Numbered from the stretch's first letter, positions 27,028 through 36,336 are shown. The stretch: 64,000 nucleotides of DNA from Flavobacteriaceae bacterium (GCA_016649715.1 JAENXC010000002.1:186001-250000); one strand, 5' to 3'. Notes: a model not told the origin generated them from the sequence alone. Numbers and translations: made by a program.

Positions 27028-28221
27028 ATGCCTGGATTTGAAATTTTTGGCGCCGAAGAGCGCAAACAAGTAAACGATGTGTTAGAAACTGGCGTTTTAA
27101 TGCGCTATGGTTTTGACGGAATGCGCAACAATCATTGGAAAGCGAAGGAATTTGAAACCGCTTTTGCCAAACGTATGGGTGCTGAATATTGTCAACTGGT
27201 TTCCAGCGGAACGGCAGCGTTAACAGTTGCCTTGGCTTCTGCAGGCATTGGTGCGGGCGATGAAGTTATAATGCCAACCTTCACCTTTGTTGCGAGTTTT
27301 GAATCTATTTTGGCTTTGGGCGCGGTCCCGATTTTGGTTGATATTGATGATACTTTGACGTTAGATCCAAAGGCAGTGGAAGCAGCTATCACTTCAAAAA
27401 CCAAATGTGTAATGCCCGTGCATATGTGCGGTTCCATGGCAGATTTAAGAGCTTTGAAGGCAATATGCTATAAACACAATTTAATCCTTTTAGAAGATGC
27501 CTGTCAAGCCCTGGGCGGCACTTACGAAGGAAAACCGCTGGGAAGTTACGGCGATTTGGGTTGCTTTTCCTTCGATTTTGTAAAAACCATAACCTGCGGC
27601 GAAGGCGGCGGAATTATTACCAACAATGAAAAGTTTGCAGTAAACGCGGACCATTACCAAGACCACGGCCATGACCATGTGGGTAATGATCGCGGGGCAG
27701 AAACGCATCCTTTTATGGGCTACAACTTCAGGATTTCTGAATTGAATGCCGCCGTAGGTGTGGCACAGCTAAATAAGTTGGACGGAATCTTAAAAATTCA
27801 AAAAGAAAATTATACAATACTTCGCAAAGCTTTGGAAACCATTAAAGGGGTTATTTTTAGAAGAGTTCCCGAAGGTGGCGAGGAAAACTATTCATTTCTG
27901 AATTTCTTTCTTCCAAATGAAGAATTGACCAAAAAAACGCACAAAGCTTTATCAGAAGTCGGCGTAGATGCTTGTTTTTATTGGTACACCAACAATTGGC
28001 ACTACATAAATGGATGGGAACATTTAAGAAATTTAAAATCGTTGGGAAATCTTTCTTCCGAAGTGAAAAGCCAAATGCAGGATTTGAACAAGACCGACTT
28101 TTCAAAAAGCGATGCCGTTATGGGGCGAACCATTTCTTCGTTGATAAAAATTGGTTGGACTGAAAAGCAAGTGAAGGATAGGGCGGAAGCTATGAAAAAT
28201 GCAATAGCTTCGGTGCTTTAA
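27028..28221 (+). CDS. DegT/DnrJ/EryC1/StrS PLP aminotransferase, KdnA-like
   Basis: 397 residues. The fold-type I aminotransferase motifs are VSSGTAALTVALASAGIGAGDEVI, EDACQALGG and the PLP lysine in SFDFVKTITCGEGGG. The segments DHGHDHVGNDRGAE, HPFMGYNFRISELNAA and CFYWYTNNWHY resemble KdnA, which transfers an amino group to position 8 of a Kdo precursor in 8-amino-Kdo lipid A synthesis. That specific role is inference; the dehydrogenase partner KdnB is not next to it. The stop overlaps the convergent ribBA stop by 4 bases. Confidence 0.85.
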   Translation: MPGFEIFGAEERKQVNDVLETGVLMRYGFDGMRNNHWKAKEFETAFAKRMGAEYCQLVSSGTAALTVALASAGIGAGDEVIMPTFTFVASFESILALGAVPILVDIDDTLTLDPKAVEAAITSKTKCVMPVHMCGSMADLRALKAICYKHNLILLEDACQALGGTYEGKPLGSYGDLGCFSFDFVKTITCGEGGGIITNNEKFAVNADHYQDHGHDHVGNDRGAETHPFMGYNFRISELNAAVGVAQLNKLDGILKIQKENYTILRKALETIKGVIFRRVPEGGEENYSFLNFFLPNEELTKKTHKALSEVGVDACFYWYTNNWHYINGWEHLRNLKSLGNLSSEVKSQMQDLNKTDFSKSDAVMGRTISSLIKIGWTEKQVKDRAEAMKNAIASVL

Positions 28222-29366
28222 TACTTCAGATACTCCATAATTTCCAAACCATACCCAATCATACCCACGCGTTTGGTCTGCTCGCTGTTGGAAAGTAAAC
28301 GTATTTTGTGGATTCCCAAATCGTGGAGAATCTGGGCGCCGATCCCGAAATCTTTGCTGTCTATTTCAATTCGGGGCGCTTTTGCAATTTCGTTTGGTTT
28401 TTGTGTTTCCTTTAATTCCTTCAAACGGCTTAAAAGATTCAACGACTGGCTTTGTTGGTTCACGAAAACAATCGCACCTTTCCCTTCGCTATTAAGGACG
28501 TTAAACATATCGTCCAGCTTTTGTTCCGCATTGTTGGTCAGTGTTCCCAAAATATCGCCGTTTACCAAAGTTGCGTTTACACGCACCAACACTGGCTCAT
28601 TTTCTTTCCAGTTTCCCTTTGTGAGCGCAATGTGAATTTGGTCGTTGGTGGTTTGTTTATAGGCACGGAGTCTGAAATCTCCAAATTTTGTATTGATATT
28701 GAAATCTTCCTTTTTTTCAATTAAGGAATCGTGTTCCATCCGGTATTTCACCAAATCTTCAATGGAAATCAGTTTCAATTCAAATTTTTTGGCAACTTTT
28801 ATCAACTGTGGAAGTCGCGCCATAGTGCCATCCTCGTTTAAAATTTCGACTAAGATCCCTGCTGGTTTCAATCCGGCAAGTCTTGCTAAATCTATTGCAG
28901 CTTCAGTGTGTCCGGTTCGTCTTAAAACGCCGCCTTCTTTGGCCCGAAGTGGAAAAATATGCCCAGGTCTTCCCAAATCGGAAGCTTTGGTCTCATCATT
29001 TACGAGTGCTTTAATAGTTTTTGAGCGGTCGTAAACGGAAATCCCCGTGGAGCATCCGTGACCAATTAAATCTACCGAAACAGTAAATTGGGTGTGGTGC
29101 AAAACGGTGTTGTTTTCCACCATCATTTTTAAGTTCAGAGCGTTGCAGCGTTCCTCAGTTAAAGGTGCGCAAATAAGGCCTCGGCCGTGGGTGGCCATAA
29201 AATTTATCATCTGTGGCGTTACCATTTCGGCTGCGGCAATGAAATCTCCCTCGTTCTCACGGTTTTCGTCGTCCACAACAATGATTATCTTTCCATTGCG
29301 GATGTCTTCAATGGCTTCTTCAATGGTGTTGAGCTGAACGAAAGTTTCTTTTTCTGTGGAAATCAT
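28218..29366 (-). CDS. ribB: 3,4-dihydroxy-2-butanone 4-phosphate synthase fused to a degenerate GTP cyclohydrolase II domain
   Basis: 382 residues from MISTEKETF; an ATG 21 bp upstream (29387) falls in the -7 box. The RibB half is intact: DDENRENEGD, HHTQFTVSVD, RPGHIFPLRAKEGGVLRRTGHTEAA. The RibA half (from about 218) keeps the fold words but has lost the catalytic ones. Where GTP cyclohydrolase II has three zinc cysteines, residues 262-280 read RVNATLVNGDILGTLTNNA with none, and the EGRGIGL element is QQSQSLNL (304-311). This half is very likely inactive, as in RibBX proteins. A separate RibA must exist. Confidence 0.92.
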   Translation of the reverse strand: MISTEKETFVQLNTIEEAIEDIRNGKIIIVVDDENRENEGDFIAAAEMVTPQMINFMATHGRGLICAPLTEERCNALNLKMMVENNTVLHHTQFTVSVDLIGHGCSTGISVYDRSKTIKALVNDETKASDLGRPGHIFPLRAKEGGVLRRTGHTEAAIDLARLAGLKPAGILVEILNEDGTMARLPQLIKVAKKFELKLISIEDLVKYRMEHDSLIEKKEDFNINTKFGDFRLRAYKQTTNDQIHIALTKGNWKENEPVLVRVNATLVNGDILGTLTNNAEQKLDDMFNVLNSEGKGAIVFVNQQSQSLNLLSRLKELKETQKPNEIAKAPRIEIDSKDFGIGAQILHDLGIHKIRLLSNSEQTKRVGMIGYGLEIMEYLKY

Positions 29367-29384
29367 AGTTTTAATTATGTGTTG

Positions 29385-29418
29385 CAAAGGTATAAAATGT
29401 AGAATTCATATTCTTCAA
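29385..29418 (-). promoter_or_regulatory. ribB promoter
   Basis: Minus strand: TTG (complement of 29416-29418), 23 bp spacer, TACCTTTG (complement of 29385-29392), a perfect TAnnTTTG. It suggests ribB has its own start inside the run of minus-strand genes. Confidence 0.6.
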
Positions 29419-29461
29419 AAGAGTTTAGAATCAGTTGTTGGATAGCAAAAACTTGACAGGT

Positions 29462-30922
29462 CTATTTCGGTAGTTCCTCTGGAGTTTCTTTTTTTCGCTT
29501 TATCCCAAATAACCGTCCAATCCGTTGCAAAAAAGAATCAAAATCGAAAATGCCTTGATCGGTAGTGGCGCGGTAGGTTAGCCAAATACTCAGCGGAAGC
29601 ATAATTGCCGTGCTGAGCCAAGTGGCAATAAACGGGTGCATCGTGCCATCCTCGGCACTGTTTTTTGCAAAAATTCCAATGAAATGATAGGTTAAAAAAA
29701 GCAGGACGGCAATTACCATCGGCAGTCCCATTCCACCTTTCCGTATAATGGCCCCAAGCGGCGCACCCACAAAAAAGAGGATGATGCAGGCTATGGGAAG
29801 CACGTATTTTTCGTGCAGCGCTATTTCGGTCTTGTTCAACCGTTTTGTTTTTTCTTTGAATTCCACTTTTTTCGCATCCACTGTTTGTAGCGTTCCTTTT
29901 GCGTTGTTCAAAGCGAGTTTCACTATTTGAAGTTGAAATGCTGGTTTATAGATATCAAGGATAGTAGTGATTGCAGGAGGTTGGGCAGTATCTATGATGG
30001 GACTTCCCATAAATTTTTCAACTCCGCTGCGGTAATACATATTTGTGGTGTACGCTTCAATGTCTTTGGAATAGCTCTCTGAAAGCGAATCAATTTCCAC
30101 CCGAAGCTCCCGAATATTGTACATATTCTGGTTGTTCAAGTTGTTCTCTTTGTCAACATCTTTAGTGTTCAATGCAGTAAGGTCAATGTTGATTGCGTAT
30201 TCATCAAAATAACTTTTCGCAAAAGGTTCCGTATTTTGTTTTGCAGGATTTTGTGACTGAATATCTTCGTAATAATTTCCTTTTTTCAGTATTAGCGAAA
30301 GCGTGTTGCTGCCTTCTTCACTGTCAATTTCGCCATTGTCAGCAATAATGACGGTAAAATTACCATTGGGCCGCGTTGGATTTTTTTTATGGATTACCAC
30401 ATCTTTTAAATACTGCCCACGGTCACCGCTTTTTTCTTCAACTTTAATATTGAAATCGTCCCCAATTTGGCCAAATTGCCCTTCGGAAATAAACATGGAG
30501 GGTTTAAACTGCGAAATATTTCGCCGCAGGTTTTGCCATTTGTATTCGGAATAGGGGATTACGTTGTTCGCAAAGAAGAAGGCCGTAATTGAAAGGATGG
30601 CAATAAACCCTATCACGCTTCCCATAGCCCGTTGCAGCGAAATACCGGTAGATTTCATGGCGGCAAATTCATACTTTTCAGCAAAGCTTCCGAAGACCAT
30701 TAACGAAGTAACCAAAATTGTGAGCGGTAAAACCAAAGGGATCATCTTTGGGGCAAAGAACCAAAGAAATTTGAGGATAATGCCTGCATCGAGATCTTTT
30801 CCGGCTAGTTCTGAAATGTAAAGCCAGATGGTCTGCAACACGAATATGAACATTAAAATAATGAAGACGCTCAGGAACGTCTTCAAAAAGGCAATTAATA
30901 TGTACCTGTCCAGTATTTTCAA
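29462..30922 (-). CDS. LptF/LptG-family permease (LPS export)
   Basis: 486 residues. Three N-terminal membrane segments start at MKILDRYILIAFLKTFLSVF, followed by a large periplasmic beta-jellyroll (about 130-340) and three C-terminal segments with LPIACIILFFVGAPLGAIIRKGGMG, the family signature. With LptB and a partner it extracts lipopolysaccharide from the inner membrane and passes it towards LptD (48596). Ten bases separate it from the LolA-like gene, so co-transcription is likely. The protein is longer than E. coli LptG (360). Confidence 0.9.
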   Translation of the reverse strand: MKILDRYILIAFLKTFLSVFIILMFIFVLQTIWLYISELAGKDLDAGIILKFLWFFAPKMIPLVLPLTILVTSLMVFGSFAEKYEFAAMKSTGISLQRAMGSVIGFIAILSITAFFFANNVIPYSEYKWQNLRRNISQFKPSMFISEGQFGQIGDDFNIKVEEKSGDRGQYLKDVVIHKKNPTRPNGNFTVIIADNGEIDSEEGSNTLSLILKKGNYYEDIQSQNPAKQNTEPFAKSYFDEYAINIDLTALNTKDVDKENNLNNQNMYNIRELRVEIDSLSESYSKDIEAYTTNMYYRSGVEKFMGSPIIDTAQPPAITTILDIYKPAFQLQIVKLALNNAKGTLQTVDAKKVEFKEKTKRLNKTEIALHEKYVLPIACIILFFVGAPLGAIIRKGGMGLPMVIAVLLFLTYHFIGIFAKNSAEDGTMHPFIATWLSTAIMLPLSIWLTYRATTDQGIFDFDSFLQRIGRLFGIKRKKETPEELPK

Positions 30923-30932
30923 GTGCGCTCGG

Positions 30933-31571
30933 TTAGATTTTGTTTATGTAATAACCGTCTTTTTTGTATTTGGTCTCGTCAAAAGTAAACAAGGTTTTGG
31001 AAACAGGTTGATTTGTTTTGAAGGAATTTACGGTAAGTGTGTATTTAGTGCCTTTGGCATCAGTCTGTATCAACTTGTAAATGTGTTTTGTCTGTACGTC
31101 AATGCCCAAAAGAATGTCTTTTATCTCAGCTTTTGAATCGATTGGAATAAGTTTTACATACTGAATTTTTCTACCCTTTACGTTTTGTTCAATGTCCATT
31201 TTGTAGTTGTATCCTTTTTCATAAAAAGTCAACATTTTTGATGGGGTAATATCTTTATCGTCCTTTGCATTGTATGCGGAAATGGTCACTTCTTCGTCTT
31301 CGGGAACAATGGTGTAAATATTTTTTCCATCGAAAATACGGGTAGTGCCAAGCATGTTCAAAACGTACTTGTCGCCTTGGAGCGTAACGTCTCCACGGGT
31401 TTCCTGGTTCACGTTTTCTTTGGAATTGTTCAGGTTATATTTGAAGTCGATAGTAATGTTGTCATAACTTTTCGCTTTGGCGGAAACTTCCTTTAATAAA
31501 GACTTTGCGTCCTGTGCATGCGAAACTGTGCCAATAAAAAGAACGATTAAAATAATACTTAGTTTTTTCAT
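30933..31571 (-). CDS. LolA-like outer-membrane lipoprotein carrier
   Basis: 212 residues from MKKLSIILIVLFIGT; the signal peptide ends at SHAQ, and the upstream in-frame ATG at 31592 would spoil it. The mature protein has the open-barrel pattern SYDNITIDFKYNL, GDVTLQGDKYVLNM, DGKNIYTIVPEDEEV of LolA-like carriers. It would shuttle lipoproteins, or in this lineage possibly other lipids, across the periplasm. Sits between ftsK and lptG. Confidence 0.85.
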   Translation of the reverse strand: MKKLSIILIVLFIGTVSHAQDAKSLLKEVSAKAKSYDNITIDFKYNLNNSKENVNQETRGDVTLQGDKYVLNMLGTTRIFDGKNIYTIVPEDEEVTISAYNAKDDKDITPSKMLTFYEKGYNYKMDIEQNVKGRKIQYVKLIPIDSKAEIKDILLGIDVQTKHIYKLIQTDAKGTKYTLTVNSFKTNQPVSKTLFTFDETKYKKDGYYINKI

Positions 31572-31654
31572 TTTAATTATCATTAATTTCATCTGTATTT
31601 AATATTTGATAAATATGAAGATGGAATGCCAGATATCCATCTTCATTTTAATTG

Positions 31655-34009
31655 CTAATTGTTAGTTGGCATTTCATTATTTAAAAGTTGGTTTAAGGCA
31701 TCAATGGTTGGAACCAAAACCTGTCGTGCCTTGCTGCCCTCGAATGGGCCCACGATTCCGGCCGCTTCCATTTGGTCTATAATCCTGCCCGCACGGTTGT
31801 AACCCAGTTTTAATTTTCGTTGTAACAATGAAGCAGAGCCTTGTTGTGCAATCACCAATACTTCTGCGGCCTCACGAAACATAGCATCGCGTTCGTCTAT
31901 GTTGATATCAAGATTTGTGCCACCTTCCTCGCTCACATATTCTGGAAGTAAATACGCATCTGGATATGCTTTTTGCGACCCTATAAATTCAGTAATATCG
32001 GCAACCTCGGGTGTGTCCACAAAAGCGCATTGTATCCGGGTCAATTCATTTCCCTGCGTGAAAAGCATATCGCCACGGCCAATAAGCTGGTCGGCCCCAG
32101 AATTGTCCAAAATGGTTCGCGAATCTATTTTGCTGGTAACCCTAAAAGCAATCCTAGCTGGGAAGTTGGCCTTTATAATGCCTGTAATTACATTTACCGA
32201 CGGCCTTTGTGTGGCAACAATCAAATGGATGCCAATTGCTCTCGCAAGCTGTGCCAAACGAGCGATCGGCGTTTCCACTTCCTTGCCGGCAGTCATAATC
32301 AGATCGGCAAATTCATCAATGACCAAAACGATGTAGGGTAAAAACCGATGCCCTTCGTTGGGGTTCAATTTTCGGTTTTTGAACTTGGTATTGTACTCTT
32401 TTATATTTCGGACCATTGCGTCTTTCAGCAAATCGTAACGGGCGTCCATTTCAATACAAAGTGAATTCAAGGTGTTGATTACCTTAGTGGTATCAGTGAT
32501 AATGGCTTCTTCGGTATCGGGCAGTTTCGCCAAATAATGGCGTTCAATTTTGTTGAAAAGTGTCAACTCCACTTTCTTTGGATCCACCAAAACAAATTTT
32601 ACTTCGGCAGGATGTTTTTTATAGAGAAGCGAAGTCAGTACAGCATTCAAACCGACCGATTTTCCTTGTCCTGTGGCTCCTGCCATAAGCAGGTGCGGCA
32701 TTTTTGCGAGGTCCACCACAAAAGTTTCATTGCTGATGGTTTTTCCAAAAGCGATGGGAAGTTCCATTTCTGCATTTTGGAATTTTGCCGAAGCTATCAC
32801 CGAACGCATAGAAACCATCTTTGGGTTTTTGTTCGGCACTTCAATCCCAATTGTTCCGCGGCCAGGAATTGGCGCTATGATACGAATGCCCAAGGCGGAA
32901 AGTGAAAGGGCAATGTCATCTTCAAGGTTTTTGATTTTTGAGATCCTTATTCCGGCATCGGGCACGATTTCATAAAGTGTTACTGTTGGGCCAACAGTGG
33001 CTTTTATGTTTGCGATGCCTATTTTATAGTTGTTTAGGGTCTCAACGATTCGGTTTTTGTTTTCTTCCAATTCCTCTTGGTCAATAGTAATGCCACCGCC
33101 TGCATTATGGTCGCGCAATAATTCTATACTTGGGAATTTGTAATTGCTCAACTCCAACTTGGGGTCGAATTCACCAAAATCCTTTACCAGTTTATTGCTA
33201 ATGTTTTCAATTTCTTCTTCTTCCGCGGCCTGTTCCACTTCCATTTCCACATCGCCTTCCACGCTGGATTTAAGGACTATTCTTTCAGGCTGAAGTGGAG
33301 CTACTTTTTCTTCAATATAAGGTTCGTGAATTTTCTCTTCAACTTCCTGCTGTACTACTTTTATAGAAAGATTATCGGAAAATGTATCATTCTTTTCTTC
33401 GGAAGCAAATTCTGAAGCGATCTGTTTTTTTGAGGTTTTGAAGGCATTGATGACCAATTCGGGGGTTAGTTTTAAACGGACGACCAAATAAACAATCAAT
33501 ATAAAAACCATTATAAGCATGGCGCCTATCAATCCCAGATAATCCTGCATTAAGTCGTTGGTTTCATAACCTAAAATTCCGCTGAATAGAGTTGTTTTCT
33601 CTCCGAAAAATCCAAAAAATACGGAAATCCAAAGCATCAACAATAATCCCCAAAACCAAAACTTTGCGAGTTGTTTTTTGGCGTAATCGAAGAAATAATA
33701 AACGCCGGTCAAAGCAATAAGAAATGCGAAAATAAAAGCGGAAATTCCAAAACCGTCGTATATGAAGAAATGTGCCACATTGGCGCCAAATTTATTCAGC
33801 CAGTTTTTTGTTTGTAGTTCGCGTTCAGCCAGGATACCAATTTCACTTTGGTCTGCTTGCCACGTAAAAAAGTAGGAAACAAAGGAAAATAATAATGCCA
33901 AGCCCAACAAAAACAAAAAGCTACCCAAAAGTATCTTCTGTTGTTTGGATAGCGAAAAACTTATTTTTTTGCGCGGGGTATTTGTGGTTGTTTTATTCTT
34001 TTTTGCCAT
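31655..34009 (-). CDS. ftsK: DNA translocase FtsK
   Basis: 784 residues. Four membrane helices in the first 190 residues, a charged linker (about 190-300), then the RecA-like motor: Walker A GATGQGKSVGLN, Walker B IVLVIDEFADL, and ATQRPSVNVITG. The last 60 residues form the gamma winged-helix domain (LLQRKLKLGYNRAGRIIDQM) that reads KOPS-type sequences. It pumps the chromosome termini through the septum and activates XerCD. The shorter linker than E. coli FtsK is normal for the phylum. Confidence 0.96.
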   Translation of the reverse strand: MAKKNKTTTNTPRKKISFSLSKQQKILLGSFLFLLGLALLFSFVSYFFTWQADQSEIGILAERELQTKNWLNKFGANVAHFFIYDGFGISAFIFAFLIALTGVYYFFDYAKKQLAKFWFWGLLLMLWISVFFGFFGEKTTLFSGILGYETNDLMQDYLGLIGAMLIMVFILIVYLVVRLKLTPELVINAFKTSKKQIASEFASEEKNDTFSDNLSIKVVQQEVEEKIHEPYIEEKVAPLQPERIVLKSSVEGDVEMEVEQAAEEEEIENISNKLVKDFGEFDPKLELSNYKFPSIELLRDHNAGGGITIDQEELEENKNRIVETLNNYKIGIANIKATVGPTVTLYEIVPDAGIRISKIKNLEDDIALSLSALGIRIIAPIPGRGTIGIEVPNKNPKMVSMRSVIASAKFQNAEMELPIAFGKTISNETFVVDLAKMPHLLMAGATGQGKSVGLNAVLTSLLYKKHPAEVKFVLVDPKKVELTLFNKIERHYLAKLPDTEEAIITDTTKVINTLNSLCIEMDARYDLLKDAMVRNIKEYNTKFKNRKLNPNEGHRFLPYIVLVIDEFADLIMTAGKEVETPIARLAQLARAIGIHLIVATQRPSVNVITGIIKANFPARIAFRVTSKIDSRTILDNSGADQLIGRGDMLFTQGNELTRIQCAFVDTPEVADITEFIGSQKAYPDAYLLPEYVSEEGGTNLDINIDERDAMFREAAEVLVIAQQGSASLLQRKLKLGYNRAGRIIDQMEAAGIVGPFEGSKARQVLVPTIDALNQLLNNEMPTNN

Positions 34010-34032
34010 TAAAGGAACGGTTGTCTTTTCAG

Positions 34033-34065
34033 CAAAAATACAAATATCAATGAGGAAAATTTCAA
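34033..34065 (-). promoter_or_regulatory. ftsK promoter
   Basis: Minus strand: TTG (complement of 34063-34065), 22 bp spacer, TATTTTTG (complement of 34033-34040), a perfect TAnnTTTG. The leader before the ATG at 34009 would be about 17 nt. Confidence 0.65.
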
Positions 34066-34073
34066 ATTAACAT

Positions 34074-34107
34074 AAAAAACGAAACTGCCTATTAACAAGT
34101 AGGTTTC
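34074..34107 (-). terminator. probable terminator after dgkA
   Basis: Minus strand: GAAACCTA...TAGG-ca-GTTTC, a stem with a small bulge, followed by GTTTTTT. It separates the tpx-dgkA unit from ftsK. Confidence 0.5.
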
Positions 34108-34151
34108 AAATAAATTTTTAAAAAGAAAAATTCAAAATTCATTACTCAAAA

Positions 34152-34511
34152 TTAAAACTTCGGAATATAAATAATGCACCCAATAATTACGGCGGTAACA
34201 GCAGTAAAAAATACGGCGCCTGCAGCAACATCTTTTATGAAACCAATTTTATTGTGAAAGTCGGGATGCACAAAATCTGCAATTTTCTCCACCGCAGTGT
34301 TTAGTCCTTCAATACTTAAAATAAGCCCAATTGCGAAAATTTGAAACATCCATTCAACTGTTGATATTTCAAAATAAAAACCAGCAATGGTCATTACTAT
34401 TGCAATCGCCGTTTGTACTTGAATACTCGCTTCGTAGCGAATTAAAAGAAAAGCACCCATAAATGCATAGCGAAATGCTTTAAGACGCTTTCCCAAAAAT
34501 GAATTCCACAT
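34152..34511 (-). CDS. dgkA: diacylglycerol/undecaprenol kinase family protein
   Basis: 119 residues, three membrane helices, with the DgkA signature EGLNTAVEKIADFV (the catalytic Glu region) and KDVAAGAVF. Members phosphorylate diacylglycerol or undecaprenol at the inner membrane. The start shares a base with the tpx stop (TAATG at 34511), so translation is coupled to tpx. Gram-negative DgkA and Gram-positive UdpK are not separable from the sequence alone. Confidence 0.9.
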   Translation of the reverse strand: MWNSFLGKRLKAFRYAFMGAFLLIRYEASIQVQTAIAIVMTIAGFYFEISTVEWMFQIFAIGLILSIEGLNTAVEKIADFVHPDFHNKIGFIKDVAAGAVFFTAVTAVIIGCIIYIPKF

Positions 34512-35011
34512 TACAAAAGTGTTTTTAAGGCTGAAATATAATCTGGTTCTTCGCCAATTGCTGGCACTTGCTGATTATAAATTACTTTTCCGTTTTCGTC
34601 CAAAACCACAACAGCCCGTGAAAGCAACCCTTGTAACGCACCACTGATCATTTCCACGCCATAGTTTTTTCCGAAATTGCCATCGCGAAAATCAGACAGC
34701 ATTTCCAGATTTTTAATCCCTTCCGCAGCACAAAAACGTTTTAGGGCAAAAGGTAGGTCTTTTGAAATGCAAAGGATTATGGTATTTTCCAATTTTGAAG
34801 CCTCTTCATTGAATTTCCTTGTAGAAGTGGCGCAGACGTTGGTGTCTATGCTCGGAAAAATATTCATAATTACCCTTGAACCTTTGTAATCTGAAAGTTT
34901 TTTTGAGCTTAAATCTTGAGCTGTTAATTCGAAATCGGGTGCAGTGTCTCCAACTTTGGGAAGTGTTCCCACAGTTTCAATAGTGTTGCCGCCCAGTTTT
35001 ATGGTTGCCAT
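34511..35011 (-). CDS. tpx: thiol peroxidase Tpx
   Basis: 166 residues. Atypical 2-Cys peroxiredoxin: peroxidatic Cys60 in SIDTNVCATSTRKF and resolving Cys94 in ALKRFCAAEG, 34 residues apart as in Tpx. N-terminal GGNTIETVGTLP is the family start. It reduces lipid and other hydroperoxides in the cytosol or periplasm using thioredoxin; a thioredoxin gene lies at 35383. Confidence 0.95.
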   Translation of the reverse strand: MATIKLGGNTIETVGTLPKVGDTAPDFELTAQDLSSKKLSDYKGSRVIMNIFPSIDTNVCATSTRKFNEEASKLENTIILCISKDLPFALKRFCAAEGIKNLEMLSDFRDGNFGKNYGVEMISGALQGLLSRAVVVLDENGKVIYNQQVPAIGEEPDYISALKTLL

Positions 35012-35095
35012 AATTTTTGGTTTTCTAAATGAAGTCTAAAGATAGAAATTCATTTTTTTATTGTGGGAATAACATCAAAAAAAAAGTGCGTTTTC

Positions 35096-35134
35096 AAAAA
35101 AAAATCCCTTCACAAGAAAATTGCAAAGGGATTT
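35096..35134 (-). terminator. intrinsic terminator of the ahpC-trx-82 aa unit
   Basis: Minus strand: AAATCCCTT stem (plus arms 35102-35110 and 35126-35134) followed by T-rich sequence, 20 bases after the stop at 35154. Confidence 0.7.
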
Positions 35135-35153
35135 AAAAATTAATTAGAAGAGT

Positions 35154-35402
35154 CTATCGGTCTATAGAGCCCAACACTTTTTGTGCAAACGCATTTGCGG
35201 CGTCGCGCTCTGGCATTCCGTCTTCAATCATTTTGTGAACTTCAACCGCCCCGCAAAGGTTGGTGATAAGTTCGCCAATGATGTCCATCTCTTCTTCGGT
35301 GATGCGGTTGTATTCGCTGTACGATTCCAAAACTTCAATACAGTTTTCAATCTGTTCCGGAGAATTGTTCCGCTGAATATGTCTAATTACTGGCAACTTC
35401 AT
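35154..35402 (-). CDS. small conserved protein (probably DUF6952)
   Basis: 82 residues, helical, no signal peptide. It contains ENCIEVLESYSEY, TEEEMDIIGELITNLCGAVEVHKMIEDGM and AANAFAQKVLGSI. It overlaps the thioredoxin gene by 20 nt and follows the peroxiredoxin gene, an arrangement seen in other flavobacteria as far as recalled. Function unknown; the context suggests a role in peroxide or thiol handling. Confidence 0.7.
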   Translation of the reverse strand: MKLPVIRHIQRNNSPEQIENCIEVLESYSEYNRITEEEMDIIGELITNLCGAVEVHKMIEDGMPERDAANAFAQKVLGSIDR

Positions 35403-35697
35403 CTACAAGTTCTTTTAAAAGTTCAAATTTGTTGGTCTGAAGTTGATTTACCAATTCGCCATTTTTAAAAGTTGCGAAGGTTGGTAAATTATCAACATTG
35501 GCCATTTTCCGGCTCTCAGGAAATTTTTCGGCATCCACCAAAACAAATTTATACCCTTCGGTTTCCGAAGCCAGCTTTTTAAATTTCGGTTTCATCAACC
35601 TGCAGTTGCCGCACCAACTTGCCGAAAACTGTACGATTACGTTTTTTTCTTCGGCGATTAGTTGTTGCAAGCTATCGTCTTGTAATTCCAGTACCAT
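35383..35697 (-). CDS. thioredoxin-family protein
   Basis: 104 residues, one thioredoxin fold. Active site WCGNC (Cys29, Cys32) and cis-proline in LPTFATF. It begins 3 bp after the AhpC-like gene, so it is probably its reductant or a partner for Tpx. Most thioredoxins have WCGPC; the Asn in place of Pro may shift the redox potential. Confidence 0.9.
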   Translation of the reverse strand: MVLELQDDSLQQLIAEEKNVIVQFSASWCGNCRLMKPKFKKLASETEGYKFVLVDAEKFPESRKMANVDNLPTFATFKNGELVNQLQTNKFELLKELVDEVASN

Positions 35698-35700
35698 AAA

Positions 35701-36336
35701 TTAGTTTCTCAAATATGTTGCAACTGCATCGCGGGTAGCCATCAAGGCTTCTTTGCCTTCTTCCCAGTTTGCTGGGCAAACCTCGCCTTTTTCCTGTACG
35801 TGCGTGTAAGCATCGATTAATCTAAGGAATTCGTTTACGTTTCTGCCCAGCGGCATATCGTTCACACTTTCGTGGAAAATTTTTCCTTCTTCATCTATCA
35901 AATAGGTTGCGCGGTAAGTAACATTGTCGCCATCAACCAAAAGAAATCCAGTTTCTTCATCGTAACGTTCGTTGGAAATATCGAGAATTCCAAGTGCATT
36001 GGAAAGATTGCGGTTAGTATCGGCCAACAATGGGTAAGTAACTCCTTCAATGCCGCCGTTATTTTTTGGAGTGTTCAACCACGCAAAATGCACTTCGGGA
36101 GTATCACAAGAGGCTCCAATAACGATAGTGTTTCTATCTTCAAATTTTGAAAGCACTTCTTGAAAAGAGTGTATTTCGGTGGGGCATACAAAAGTGAAAT
36201 CTTTCGGGTACCAGAAAAGCAATACTTTTTTGTTGTTTTTCTTTGCTTCTTCAAGCACATTCACTTTAAAAGTATCGCCCATTTCGTTCATTGCATCTAC
36301 TGCAATGTTTGGGAATTTTTTTCCTACTAATGACAT
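35701..36336 (-). CDS. ahpC: typical 2-Cys peroxiredoxin (AhpC/Prx)
   Basis: 211 residues. Peroxidatic Cys51 in DFTFVCPTEIHSF and resolving Cys in GEVCPANW. The C-terminal tail with YLRN-type end is the sensitive or robust class marker region. Reduces hydrogen peroxide and alkyl hydroperoxides in the cytosol. First gene of the unit with trx and the 82-aa protein. Confidence 0.95.
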   Translation of the reverse strand: MSLVGKKFPNIAVDAMNEMGDTFKVNVLEEAKKNNKKVLLFWYPKDFTFVCPTEIHSFQEVLSKFEDRNTIVIGASCDTPEVHFAWLNTPKNNGGIEGVTYPLLADTNRNLSNALGILDISNERYDEETGFLLVDGDNVTYRATYLIDEEGKIFHESVNDMPLGRNVNEFLRLIDAYTHVQEKGEVCPANWEEGKEALMATRDAVATYLRN

